64,000 nucleotides of DNA from Capra hircus (lineage: Eukaryota > Chordata > Mammalia > Artiodactyla > Bovidae), in the NCBI RefSeq assembly GCF_001704415.2, contig NC_030823.1, positions 76,074,458-76,138,457 of the forward strand, written 5' to 3'. Of the stretch, positions 32,028 through 43,505 are shown piece by piece. The translations under genes and the position numbers were made by a program. How positions within the stretch are numbered: position 1 is the first letter of the stretch; every line of letters begins with the position of its first letter. The notes beneath the pieces are model-generated. The model did no database searches. It saw only the letters and a program-made list of their open reading frames with translations, and was not told where the DNA came from.

Positions 32028-32696
32028 TCAGAGTTCCTTATCATCACCTGCTCTGTACTAATGGTCCTTATTCTCTGTCTCCAGATTCACCCCTTACACG
32101 GGTGAACCTACCTCCTTGACTAAATGGAATCTTGTTCCATTGCCTTGGGTTTTTGCAAAAGAGAAAGTCTGAAATATGTATATTTAAATGGTCCCCAAGT
32201 CCTATCAGTTTACTTTATAAAGATGTCTAAAATCTTTCCCCTCTTCTTCGCCATTGCCACCCCTTTCATTGGTGTCGTTATCACTTTTCACACTCATGTT
32301 GTAACGATCTCATCGTCTGTCCATTTCTTTCACACCCTACAGCTTTAAAAATATAAAATGAAAGAGAGAAACACCCTCGGACAGCTCACCGCCTTGGTTT
32401 GCATTCTAAACTCACTGCCGGGGCACTCCTCAGGGAGACAGGAGCTGGGCAGGGATATTTTTTCCTTTTAAGATGAACTAAAATAGAACAAGCAGGAGGC
32501 AGTTTCAACACCCTGCTTCTCCACACTTGCTTCAGACCTTTAAGGTACTGTGCAAATCCTATTTCCCCTCTAAAGTTCTCTGTCATCACTCTTGCCGCCA
32601 AATATCTCCACCATGATTCCATGCATTTCATCACCCTTCCTTGTATAAAAAAATGAAACAGTGATTCACATATGTTTCAATTTTTTGCTCTTAGCA
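32028..32696. other. PTPRC intron 2, nothing recognised
   Basis: No named repeat or exon. Confidence 0.45.
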
Positions 32697-33098
32697 TTCA
32701 GTTCAGTTCAGTTCAGTCGCTCAGTCGCCAGGCCTCCCTGTCCATCACCAGCTCCCGGAGTTCACTCAGACTCACGTCCATCGAGTTGGTGATGCCATCC
32801 AGCCATCTCATCCTTTGTCGTCCCCTTCTCCTCTTGACCCCAATCCCTCTCAGCATCAGAGTCTTTTCCACTGAGTCAACTCTTCACACGAGGTGGCCAA
32901 AGTACTAGAGTTTCAGCTTTAGCATCATTCTTTCCAAAGAACACCCAGGGCTGATCTCCTTTAGAATGGACTGGATCTCCTTGCGGTCCAAGGGACTCTC
33001 AAGAGTCTTCTCCAACACCACAGTTCAAAAGCATCAATTCTTCGGCGCTCAGCCTTCTTCACAGTCCAGCTCTCACATCCATACATGACCACAGGAAA
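32697..33098 (-). mobile_element. BovB 3' fragment, antisense
   Basis: Begins CATTCAGTTCAGTTCAGTTC, the BovB tail, and extends into the C-terminal coding region. It lacks the block GTGTCCGACTCTTTGTGACC after CGCTCAGTCG (deletion near 32727). Similar GCTCTTAGCATTC and GCTCTTGGCATTC at 32687 and 33112 may be a diverged target-site duplication. Confidence 0.9.
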
Positions 33099-34224
33099 CT
33101 CCAGTACTTTGGCTCTTGGCATTCCTATTTACCAATCAGAGCATGCTTCCCAGTGTAACTTACATGAAAGCAGGAACCATCTTTTTGGTGCTTGATTTCT
33201 TCCCAGGTGCTGAAAAAGTAATGGGCATCTTCTTTTTGGGGGGGTGCATACCTGCAGATTATAACAGTAGAGAAATGAGGCGGGGGTGGGGGGGGGATGA
33301 GAAAAAAGTAAAGACAGAAAGAGGAGAAATATAAGATGAAAAAACTAGACAGAGGCCAAGTGGAAGGATGGAGGCTGTTTGATAAAACGAACAATTTTAT
33401 CAAGATTAGATAAAATCATTTTAGATCTAAATCTTTACAGACATTGCCTCCCCCTACCCCCATTTCCTTCTTTCATATCATTTTACTTTTTATTTGGAAA
33501 GAGCCTCTGATTTCTTAAAAATTTAATGTTCAAGAATATTGTTCCTAAATTTTTCTTGACTTGCTCTTTTGGACATTCTTGTTAGAGCCATTTTGTTTGA
33601 TGGATCAGTTTTGTTCTTCAAATCCAGATGTCCCTGGGGCAAAAAGTAAGGACTAGGAAGGGAGGGACTCGGGTGGCAGGGGTACACGGCACCTGGGGTC
33701 TTGTCCAGCCTTTCCACAGACCCGCGTGGGCGGGGCCTAGAGCACTGGGGCTGTTTCCAAGGGTGGATGGAAGACAGCCCACCTTGTCAGCCTTACCGCC
33801 TGTGCACAGCAAGCCTGGAGGAGTCAGAGCGTCACTACTTCCTGGATAATGTGACACTGAATTTCGGTCTGAGCAGGTGAAGAGCAGAGATTTGTAGTCA
33901 GGTTGATCAAATTTGTTACTGAAAGTCTAGTGTGAACATTGCAAGGTTTTGTTTTCAGACCCTGTGTGTGTAAGGCAATGGTGCAGAGAAAGAAATTCGT
34001 CTTCAGGGCAGTTCCCTGGTTGTTTTCAGTCGTCTTCTATGTTTATGAGAATTGTTAGGAGAGAAAAGAATGGAATTTAACTTAACCTCAGTTCAAACTT
34101 AATTTTAATCTTGTCTAGTTTTTTTCATTATAAGGCACCCAACCACATCAAAGCTGCCTAACACTACAGAATTAATGCTGTGACGTTTACAAGCATAAAG
34201 ATATTAGTAGTAGTCTTATAAGCA
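33099..34224. other. PTPRC intron 2; G-rich runs
   Basis: G-runs at 33234-33245 and 33279-33297. Otherwise nothing recognised. Confidence 0.45.
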
Positions 34225-34377
34225 ATGAGGAGTTACTATATAGCACAGGGTACTATATTCAATATCTTGTAATAACCTATAATGGAAAATTATCTGAAAA
34301 AATCACTGAATCGCTTTGCTGTGCACCTGAAACTAAAACAATATTATAAATCAACTGTACTTCCATTAAAAAAAAAC
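34225..34377 (+). mobile_element. L1 3' end, sense, with poly(A)
   Basis: Contains AGCACAGGGTACTATATTCA, GTGCACCTGAAACTAAAACA and AATCAACTGTACTTCCATTA followed by a run of A, the classic L1 3' terminus. Confidence 0.85.
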
Positions 34378-34519
34378 AAAGATAGTAGTCTTATGGAAGG
34401 ATAAAGAAAAAAATACGGCAGGTTATTCATTTAAAAATACCATGTGGTATCTATTTTTACATACTTCTGAAACACATGGAAGTAAATATTATAGAAATTA
34501 TTAGTTTTTTTTTTAACAC

Positions 34520-34656
34520 AGCTACTGCTACTGCTACTGCTAAGTCGCTTCAGTCATGTCTGACCCTGTGCCACCCCAGAGATGGCAGCCCACCAGGCAC
34601 CGCCATCCCTGGGATTCTCCAGGCAAGATCACTGGAGTGGGTTGCCATTTCCTTAA
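34520..34656 (-). mobile_element. Bov-A SINE monomer
   Basis: Antisense with CTACTGCTACTGCTACTGCT tail then AAGTCGCTTCAGTCATGTC. Only one monomer is present. Confidence 0.9.
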
Positions 34657-36569
34657 CCCAACTGATATTTAGATTAGAAACTATTTAATTATTTCCTAAA
34701 ATCTTTACTATGCATCCCTTTAACCTCTAAATATATACATCAATATGTTCCTTAAATTTTAGTCTCTCTAGAGCTTGGCGAATGGCTCTTGTAAGCAGAA
34801 TATTATATGTTCAGATATAACAATGGAAACAAGGAAAATAAAGAAACGGAAAGCTTCCTACTCTCTCAGCTACATGAGCAAACAGAAGGTCAGTAGTTGG
34901 TGAAGCCCTCAAGAACTGTTCACGTCCCATCACTGTACCTCCCGCTGATTCATTTTTGAAAAGATAATCAGGGAGATTATCAATGCTTTTATTAGGTTCT
35001 TTACTGATGGCCCAGACTGAAGCAAACATTAGCATCTTTTATGGTGCATAGTTATACAGTGTTGAAAACTAAACATTCGTTTCCTGTTAAAAATGAGAGA
35101 CACGGATCTGAAGTGAAAAAAATTTGCCTTACTAAAACTTCAGTTTCTCCTGTAAGCGTATCGCAGGTGTGATAAAGTTGTAACTGCGTGTCGTCGTGGT
35201 ATCTAAATGAAAACAATTGTCATTCATATATTTAAAAATTTACTTTCAAACAAAATGTGATTGACTGGGGGAAATTCATCAACCCCCTGAAAAAGTGATC
35301 TTCTGGAGCAGAGCCTAAGGGCTGAGGGCACCTCAATGTCCTGCTCATTTCCTAGTGTTGGGAAATGAGCAGGTGGCCAAGTGCACTTAGCAAAAATCCC
35401 TGATGGATAAGAAGAATCTCTGTGTTGTTCATTAAAAAAAATGTCCCTACAGTCATGAAAAGGGATTAGAGACACATGTATAAGCGATGGTGTTAAGAGA
35501 TGTTATCAAAGGGGCAATATCAAGGGAATGAAGTGCGGTCAGTGTATTTTAAAGATGTCTACTTGAAGGGAAAAAACCCAATCCTTCATTTACTGATAAA
35601 AGAGACATATTAAGCATCATAGAAAGTGAGTCAGGACCCATTCTAAGTTGGAGAAGACCATGGCAGGTGGAATGAGAAATACACTGAAAATCAAATTCTA
35701 TGAATTGTATCATCTGGGTCCAATCATTTTCCACTTCTGATCCAGTTTACTCATCTGTAAACTGTCATTGGCATGAAAAGTGATAATCTTGTCAAAATGC
35801 TTTGAAAACGATGAGACCCTCTGCAAAGTTGAAAATTCCATTTATAATCCCATGCAGTCAGCAACAGCTCTTCTCCATTGAACAATGGGTCCAAGTCACA
35901 CTTCTTCCTTGGAGAGTCTGAGAAGATGAAGTTGGAGTCTGTGAGGCAGAGGAATAAACCCTTAGGAATCTTTGAATGTTTAAAATTCCGTATCCCCTGT
36001 TGTAGAGGTTTGCAAACTCCTCTGGATTCTCCTTCTTGATTTATAGATCCATCCTGCATCACAGCTCTGCTCCAGAGTCTTATTTCTTACTGTAACCATA
36101 GTCTGGAACCTTGCTTTCCCTCAGATCCCACTAGGACTGTCTTTGTAAAAGGCAAAACTCACCTTCGCTCATGGCTTCTTCAGAGCCTCCCAGAGGGGTG
36201 GAGAACATAGCGATCCTATGATTTTGATCTCAGGAGTGTTTTGACTCCACATTTATGAATACAAACATTAAATTAGAATATACCAACATTTTTGAGTTTT
36301 CCTTGAAAACAGATTTCACACAAAAAATCTCCCTCCATTAAGCCAATTTAATTCTGTGAGTATTTTTTATATAACTTAATTGAATCATTACCAGTGTTTC
36401 CATTTTTATTTTACTAAACTAAAGTTCAACAGCATCAGGTTTCATGTAGCTTTTACAATTGTTATCAAATTCATGAATTGATTTTTATTCACATCATATT
36501 TACTGATTATAGTTTATGCCTGTGGGAATTTTTCCTTTATGGCTATTGTTTTTCTTTTTTTTTCTTTCT
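34657..36569. other. PTPRC intron 2: repeat-poor stretch with one perfect hairpin
   Basis: No named repeat over about 1.9 kb. A perfect 12-bp inverted repeat with an 8-nt loop lies at 35341-35372. No exon seen. Confidence 0.5.
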
Positions 36570-36598
36570 AAGTGTAATTTTTCTGGTCAAGCAATATA

Positions 36599-36804
36599 CG
36601 TGCTTAGTTGCTCAGTTGTATCTGACTCTTTGCAACCCCACAGACTATAGCCCACCAGGTTCCCCGTCCATGGGATTCTCCAGGCAAGAATACTGGAGTA
36701 GGTTGCCATGCACTCCTCCAGGGGATCTTCCCAACCCAGGGATAGAACCAAAGTCTTCTGCATTGCAAGAGGATTCTTTACCATCTGAGCCACCAGGGAG
36801 GCCC
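36599..36804 (-). mobile_element. Bov-tA SINE flanked by long direct repeats
   Basis: Antisense full-length unit. It is flanked by 29-bp imperfect direct repeats at 36570-36598 and 36817-36845, longer than a usual target-site duplication. Confidence 0.92.
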
Positions 36805-36845
36805 TATTATTTTTCCAAGTGTGATTTTTCCTGTCGAGCAGTACA

Positions 36846-37350
36846 GATCTAAATTCCCCAAAAAGGCTTTAATTTTTCTATGTAGCCAGAAACAACATTT
36901 CCTGTGTGCAGTTTTAGACACTGTTGATTTCTTTCTTTTTTTTTTCACATTTCAAAGTCACATAAAATGTAATTTATGTGATATAATTTTTCATTTTTGT
37001 CAAATTTTAGATTGGGCAGTACTAGCCATCATCAGATCTGTTTTGTGTTGATACCTCTATTTGTAACACCCATTTTGTGATTGAGAGCTCTTTTACCAAG
37101 CTTCCTTTGAGATTGGGAGTTTTTGTTATTTCTCAGGTAGCCAATGGAAACTTTAGAAACACTGATTGGACTGTTGTACAGTCTAGCATTATTATATGTT
37201 AATTCTCATTTGTTTGTGCCAACTTCTTAGTAACTGGTGGAGCAAAAGATAAATAGAACAATCAACAGAAGTTAAAAATGTTCTCGAGGAAAAAAAAAAT
37301 GTTCTCGAGACACCATGGCAAGTGAAGTAAAAGAATGAAGTGTCTAATTG
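36846..37350. other. PTPRC intron 2, nothing recognised
   Basis: A small tandem duplication of AAAAATGTTCTCGAG lies at about 37274-37308. Confidence 0.45.
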
Positions 37351-37555
37351 GCTTCCCTGGTGGCTCAGATGGTAAAGTATCTGCCTGTAATGTGGGCGAC
37401 CAGGGATCGATCCCTGAGTCTAGAAGATCCCCTGAAGAAGGAACTGGAAACCCACTGGAGTATTCTTGCCTGGAGAATCCCACGGACAGAGGAGCCTGGC
37501 AGGCTACAGTCCACGGGCTCACAAAGTCTTGGACATGCCTGAGCGACTAACACAC
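37351..37555 (+). mobile_element. Bov-tA SINE
   Basis: Full-length sense unit starting GGCTTCCCTGGTGGCTCAGA. Confidence 0.93.
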
Positions 37556-37769
37556 GAGCACCCTCCTCTGTTCTCTGTGCGTTTAGGAGAAATGAAACCA
37601 GGTAGCACAGCACACACGGTTCTTGGGGAATCCCTCTAGATTTCTCCAGCTGCATCTGGAGCCACTTTGTGACATGCACTGAATACTCTTGTCACTTCCA
37701 TGTTCCCAAAATACAGTGTTTTCCTGCCTGCAAGCTGTTGCAACTCTCCTCCACTGCGCTTTCTTCCCT

Positions 37770-37880
37770 CCATAATGTTTTTAAATTGGGCAAAGTATAA
37801 TTGCTCTTCAAAATTTAGTTCAAAGGTCACCTCCTCCGGGCAGCCCTCCTGGACTTCCCTGGTCTTCTGCGCCTTTCACA
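37770..37880 (+). mobile_element. L2 LINE fragment
   Basis: TTTAGTTCAAAGGTCACCTC and the following GGGCAGCCCTCCTGGACTTC match the L2 3' region. Confidence 0.5.
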
Positions 37881-38371
37881 CTTGGGTAGGACCTCTTCTG
37901 AGCCGGAGGTCTGTTTCTCTGGCTGTTTCTCACCGCTGCTGGTGAGCTCCAGTAGGTTTTCAGCAGGTCTCTACTCATTTACCAGAGTTGAGTGGTCCAG
38001 CCCGACTCTGTCCTTGGAAAGTACTTAACTCATAGAAAAGAGTTGGATTGCCGTTTTGTTGTTGTTCCATAAGAGAATTATTCATAGAAAAACTTCTATG
38101 TGATAGAAAATTTCAAGAAATAGATCAAAGAAAAAAAGTTCTTAAACTCCTTGCTAGCGTTTTTTCTCTCTTTCCTGCTGTCCCTGTCTTTCAGTCACAT
38201 GCTGTGTATAAAACTGCATATCCCATTTTTTTCCACAGATGAACCACGATTATTCTAGACACCTTGAGAAATGCAGAAATCAATACATAAGGAAATAAAA
38301 ACCAGTTACCAATACCCATCACCTACACACTTTGAGTATTTCATTGTACCAGACTAGTGAACCCTATTTAT
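37881..38371. other. PTPRC intron 2, nothing recognised
   Basis: No named repeat or exon. Confidence 0.4.
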
Positions 38372-38440
38372 TTACTCATGTATTAATTAATCAATATTCT
38401 GTGAGTGTTTCCCCTGTACTGTGAGTTGGGAATACCGTGC
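38372..38440 (-). mobile_element. L2 LINE 3' terminus fragment, antisense
   Basis: TTTACTCATGTATTAATTAATC followed by TCTGTGAGTGTTTCCCCTGT resembles antisense L2 end sequence. Confidence 0.4.
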
Positions 38441-38509
38441 TCCATGGCTTTCCTTGTGTAGTCTGGGATCTCCATGTGGCACTGCAGCTTAGGGAGAAGG
38501 TTTTACATC

Positions 38510-38640
38510 TTCCAGAGTCTTTTCTCTTTTTTGGTTCCACCTTGTGGCATTCGGGATCTTGCTTCCTGGGCTGGGGATTGGACCCAAGCCACCTTCAGTG
38601 GGAGCCTGCAGTCTTACCCACTGGACACCAAGGAAGTCCC
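38510..38640 (-). mobile_element. CHR-2-like SINE
   Basis: Antisense: GGCATTCGGGATCTTGCTTC, then a TTGGACCCAAGC B-box region and head CTGGACACCAAGGAAGTCCC. Confidence 0.75.
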
Positions 38641-39004
38641 TGAATCTTCCAAATTCTTCATAAGCTATCTCCTTAAAGGAATAGTTCAGCTCGTAACAGA
38701 TAATTATTTGTGTTCTCAATCTTTTACAGATGATAAATTATTCCTTTAAAATCTACAGATAGTACATTATTTAAATAAAAATTCTATTCTTGCCAGGCTA
38801 CATTTAGGACCCATTCCAACCAGGTTTCTTCAGCAGGCTTTTGGTTATGGAAGTTTTGGGGCTGCCACTGAGTTGTATAGATTATTATTAGATATTTAAT
38901 CAATCAAGGTGATAGACGTATGGAGGAGCTAGCCAATGGTATCAATTTGTTTTGGTTTATGATTTAAACTGAAAATAAAATATTTACTTGGAGAGGAAGT
39001 TTAG

Positions 39005-39034
39005 ACATACACACACTCACACACACACACACAC
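39005..39034. repeat. (CA)n microsatellite
   Basis: Interrupted ACACACACTCACACACACAC tract. Confidence 0.9.
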
Positions 39035-39129
39035 AAATCCTCCACTGTTTTTGGTGATCTTTCACAGTAATTTTCTAAGGTCACCCCCTCATAAAGAGTG
39101 GGAGTTGGGGGGGTAAGCGTTGTGATTTC

Positions 39130-39271
39130 TTTTTTCAAATTTTTATTATTTTTTTTTTTTAGCCATGCCATGTGGCATGTGGGAATCTTATTTCCCTGAC
39201 CAGGTATTGAATCTGTGCCCCCTGCATTGAGAGCATGGAGTCTTCCCACTGGACCGCCAGGGAAATCCAGG
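39130..39271 (-). mobile_element. CHR-2-like SINE with 11-bp TSD
   Basis: Antisense unit with poly(T) at 39149-39160. A perfect direct repeat GTTGTGATTTC flanks it at 39119-39129 and 39272-39282. Confidence 0.88.
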
Positions 39272-39282
39272 GTTGTGATTTC

Positions 39283-40370
39283 AGACTGAGGCTATCTGAT
39301 TCTAGGTTTATTTTTCCATCCTTCCTAATGGTCAGCTTAAAGAGCAGGGACACTTGCGCATGGCTGCCTGGTGATGGGCACCTCACACCAAGACTGAGGA
39401 GGTAGTGCTTAGAGGTTATTTGGGTGAGATACACATTAATCCACATCCACCTGATTTAGCTCCATGAGTGAGCCATTGTACCCTGAGCCACTTCCGTGTC
39501 TTTAGCGAGATCTAAGACTATCTCTCATGAAAAGCAAAAAGACATCTTTGATTAATTGGTCCTAGCTATGAATACTGATGCCATGTTAATAATGCGAGAC
39601 TGGTGTATGACCCTTGTCTTGGAACGGTGGTTGACAAAAGCGTAGCACCAATTCTGACTGGAGCTGAGTGACAGAATGGAAATACTGGATTTTCCCCATA
39701 CCTAATTTGGTTTTGATATTGTATAAAGTGAAAGCTATTGAATAATTTACAGAAGTATCTAGAATTTTTTTTTTTTTTTTTGCTTTTGAAGTTTGAAGCA
39801 AGGGAAGTAACTTGACCTTTGCTAGACGCTTTCATCATGGAAAACATATGAGGTTCTCGTCTCATTCCAGGAAGTGTAGACATCAGATTATCTTTTCGTG
39901 GTCATCCCAGAGGCATAGCAAATGAATCAGGTGGAGCATTCTTGCAGTTTGCTACTCCAGGAATAAGTTGATGATAACTTAAAGGAAAGTAAAGAAAAAA
40001 ATATATCTATTGTTTGGTTGCCTTGATGAATGTGGGCTGCCCATCAGATAATTCAGGCCAAATATTGTACTCTGGCTTCTCAGACTTTGGTTTCTTAACC
40101 CCTTTTGGGTTACTAAACCAAGACTTTAACTTTTCCCTAATAAACCCTGTCTCTCTGCTTTTCGGTGGTCCATGGTTTTATTTTCTTAATTTGCTTATTG
40201 ATTCTTCAGGTGTGATCAAGATCTATACTCATGAAAAAAGCATAAAGACAGTGGAAGACACCAGTTCAGAGTTTTGACTGTGAGAGGAAGTGATGCTATG
40301 AGGGAGGTAGATGAGGACAAGAAAAGGGTGGGGAAGTTGACAGAAGAAATTTAAGGAGATAATACTAGAT
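39283..40370. other. PTPRC intron 2, nothing recognised
   Basis: A poly(T) run lies at 39764-39781. No exon or named repeat. Confidence 0.45.
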
Positions 40371-40466
40371 ATTATCAATACAAGCTAGACATTATCAATA
40401 CATGCTAGACATTATCAATACAAGCTAGACATTATCAATACATGCTAGACATTATCAATACATGCT
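40371..40466. repeat. 20-bp tandem repeat, 4.8 copies
   Basis: Unit ATTATCAATACAWGCTAGAC, almost perfect. The fifth W alternates A, T, A, T, T, so the array looks like a 40-bp dimer repeat. Confidence 0.97.
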
Positions 40467-40961
40467 TAAAAATTTATGAGTTCTCAAACCCCCTCTCCTT
40501 GTCACCACTTGTATTTCATTCTTTTACCCTTCTGCCAAGTTTATAGGGGCAATTCCCCCGCCCCCATATTCCTTTCTTTTCATATTTACTTTTCTGGTTC
40601 ACTAGTAAATTTCATCTTTACTAGTAACTAGCAGTGAAACTTCATCTTTGAAAGCCGCTTATATTTGCCCATATGCATTGCCATTGCCACCTTTTTCCCT
40701 GTTGATTTTGAAGAACTCCTTGAATATTGCAGATAGATAAACCTGCTTATTACTAGTTAAAAAAGAGATGATACTAAAAATGTTGGATTCAGGCAAGTTC
40801 TACTTTTAAAGTGCTGAAGAAATTAACCTTTGCCATCTTGCCTAGACTTCATTCTGAGCTTTCCAACTACGAAACATGAGGAAAATTACCTCTTAAATTC
40901 TCAGCTTCATTATCTGTGCAATGGGAATCATGGCAGCCTTTCTTAAATGAGACAATTTACT

Positions 40962-41420
40962 CATTGATTTAATTGTTTTTAGAGTCCCTACTATGTGCCA
41001 GAAAAGTGCTGACATAGAGGTAAACACACCAGGAATAAAAATAGTGGTAAATAGTGGTAAATACAACTTTCTTGAAGCCTCCATCTTAGCAAGAAAGATA
41101 ACAGAAAACCAAATACATAACTGAGAACATGCGGATATTGATGAGTGTTGGGAAGTGAAGCAGTGTAATATGACCCCCATCAGGCGGGCATGAAAGGACC
41201 TTCAGACAGAGTGATCAAGGAAGGCTTCTTTGAGGAAGTGTCATCAAGCTCCTTGTCAGCCGCCAAGAATATAAAGATTCATGTGAAGAGCAACTGGCAG
41301 GTGCAAAGACCCTTTGGAAAAAGCAAACAATGGATGGGCTCACGGCCCAGAAAGGAGGTGAGAGGCTTTCCGTGTGGCAGGTACAGATGGAGTACTGAGG
41401 TGTGCTGAAGAGGGGGAGAG
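40962..41420 (-). mobile_element. L2 LINE 3' region, antisense
   Basis: AGAGTCCCTACTATGTGCCA, AAGGAAGGCTTCTTTGAGGA and GCAAAGACCCTTTGGAAAAA follow antisense L2 order. It may extend to about 41850 (CATTAGACATCCATCTAGAG). Confidence 0.65.
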
Positions 41421-42031
41421 CAGCAGGCGGGGTAGGCTCCCGGCACCTCCTGGGGTGGGGAAAGAGTGTGGACTCACCCTAAGTGCAATGAGAAGAAGCC
41501 ATTTGGAATTTTCCCACAGAGCATGACCTAGCCTCTTTTCTCTCTTCAGAAACTATCCTGGTGCTGTGGGGAGAGCAGGCTGGAGAGGAGACAAGTCTGG
41601 GGACTAGTTAGCACCGGGCGAGATGGCAGAAGGGAGAATCTGGGCTGAGTGTTGATGGTAACAGAAAGGAGAGGTTTGCACAGGGTCTGGAGAAGTTGCG
41701 ATGTGGAAAGGAAGTAAGACGTCGTGCAGAATGACTCATTATTCTCCCCATGAGCAGTGAAGATGGGAAACATCCCAGGAGGAGGCAGACAATCCAGGGT
41801 CTATTTTGTCCATGCTTGAATTCTCATTAGACATCCATCTAGAGATGTGGAGAAGTCAGCTGGAGTTACATTAAACGTGGGGGTCTCCCTGTTTAATGGG
41901 ATTGACATATGTGCCCTGTTGGTCCTCTGTGACTAATGAGAACCTACCGTATATCATGGGGAGCTCTGCCACAGCTCTGCGGTGGCCTAAATGGGAAGGG
42001 AATTCAGGAAAGAGGAGACACGGATGTGGGG

Positions 42032-42227
42032 GCTTCCCTGGTGGCGCAGATGGTAAAGAATCTGCCTGCAATGCAGAAGGCCCAGGTTTGGTCCCTGAGC
42101 TGGGAAGAGCCCTTGGAGAAGGGAGTGACCCCCACTCCAGTATTGTTGTCTGGAGAATTCCATGGACAGAGGAGCCTGGTGGGCTGCAGTCCATGGGGTC
42201 ACAAAGAATTGGACATGACTAACACAC
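42032..42227 (+). mobile_element. Bov-tA SINE with CA/TA tail
   Basis: Sense unit. The 3' end runs into (CA)n at 42221-42243 and TA-rich sequence to 42300. Confidence 0.92.
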
Positions 42228-42296
42228 ACACATACACACACACGTGTATATATGTATATACATGTATATGTATCTATTATAATAAAGCATACATAT

Positions 42297-42372
42297 ATAT
42301 ATCTGATTCACTTTGCTGTATCACAGAAACTAACAAATACTACAAAGCAGCTATACTCCAATAATTTTTTTT
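42297..42372 (+). mobile_element. L1 3' terminus, short
   Basis: TCTGATTCACTTTGCTGTAT and GCAGCTATACTCCAATAATT match the sense L1 3' end. Confidence 0.65.
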
Positions 42373-43157
42373 TCTTTTAAGACTAAGGGGCTCATTAGGT
42401 CTTGATCGGAGGCATAACTTTGGGATTCACTGTGTGCATACGAATTCAGAGCTGAGGGGCTGACTCTGAGACACCGGAAAGAATGTTCAGGTGGAGAAGG
42501 ACCGGGGACTCGAAGCTGAGGCCTGGTGCACCGTGTTTGAAGGGTTGGCAGGAGGGTTTAAAAGAAGAATGTGAGAAGGGGTAGCTAGTGGGAAAATGGA
42601 GAATGTTTTGCTTCGGATGCTGAAAAAAAGAAGTGATGATTGTGAAAGGCTTAACATGTTTGCTGGCATGTAATAAGAATCCAGTAAATCCCATTAGAAA
42701 TCCCAATTCATGATGCCTCTTGAAAGGTTATTGATCAGAGATTATGAATTTACTAATTATTGTCAAATATCCCCATTTGACTTGAATATTATCACAAAAA
42801 TAAATGTGAATGAAGTTGTAATAATATTTAGAAGCATGGTATATTTAATATCACATATATGTGTTATATGTGATATATTAAATATCAAATATCTCACATA
42901 TCATATGTATAGCTTGCTGGCTTAGCTATTAAAAAAGAAAGGTACAATAGTTTTTAAATAAAAACTATGTAAAATGTATTGAGAACTTAATAAATTAGGA
43001 ATTTAACTCAAAAAACAATGCTCTGTTGAGTCTATTGTGGGGACCTTGTTTTGATGCTTACTGATAAAAAAATCTTTTAAATACTATTTAAGGCAATACT
43101 TGGACAGGCTGTGGTGGGTTGTTGGGAGTGAATTTGTTACATTAAAGGCTTCTTTCT
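42373..43157. other. PTPRC intron 2; AT-rich palindrome
   Basis: Holds a 45-bp near-palindrome at 42841-42885. Otherwise nothing recognised. Confidence 0.5.
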
Positions 43158-43505
43158 TTTTTTGAAATATAGTTTATTTATATTATTGTGTTAGTTTCAG
43201 GTGTACAGTAAAGTGACCCAGTTACATATATATTTTATTTTCCACTACAGATTATTATAAGATATTGCATGTTATTCCCTGAGTTATACCATAAATCCTT
43301 GTTGCTTATCTATTTTGTGCATAGTAGTGTGTATCTGTGAATCCTATGATTTATCCTTCCTTCTTCCCTTTCCTTTTGGTAAGCATAAGTATGTTTTCTA
43401 TGTCTACGAGTCTATTTCTGTTTTGTACATAGATTCATTTGCATTATTTTTTTATATTCCACATAGAGGTGACATCATATAGCATTTGTCTTCCTCTGTA
43501 AGAGG
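43158..43505 (-). mobile_element. L1 3' region, antisense, ~350 bp
   Basis: GTGTTAGTTTCAGGTGTACA, GTTTTCTATGTCTACGAGTC and CATAGAGGTGACATCATATA follow antisense L1 3' UTR order without interruption. Confidence 0.85.

Noticed and set aside
32686..33124. Target-site duplication around the BovB at 32697
   Set aside because: The GCTCTTAGCATTC/GCTCTTGGCATTC pair is imperfect and separated from the element by unrelated bases, so it is noted only as possible.
40371..40466. CRISPR-like regular repeats
   Set aside because: There are no unique spacers; it is a simple tandem minisatellite in a mammalian intron.
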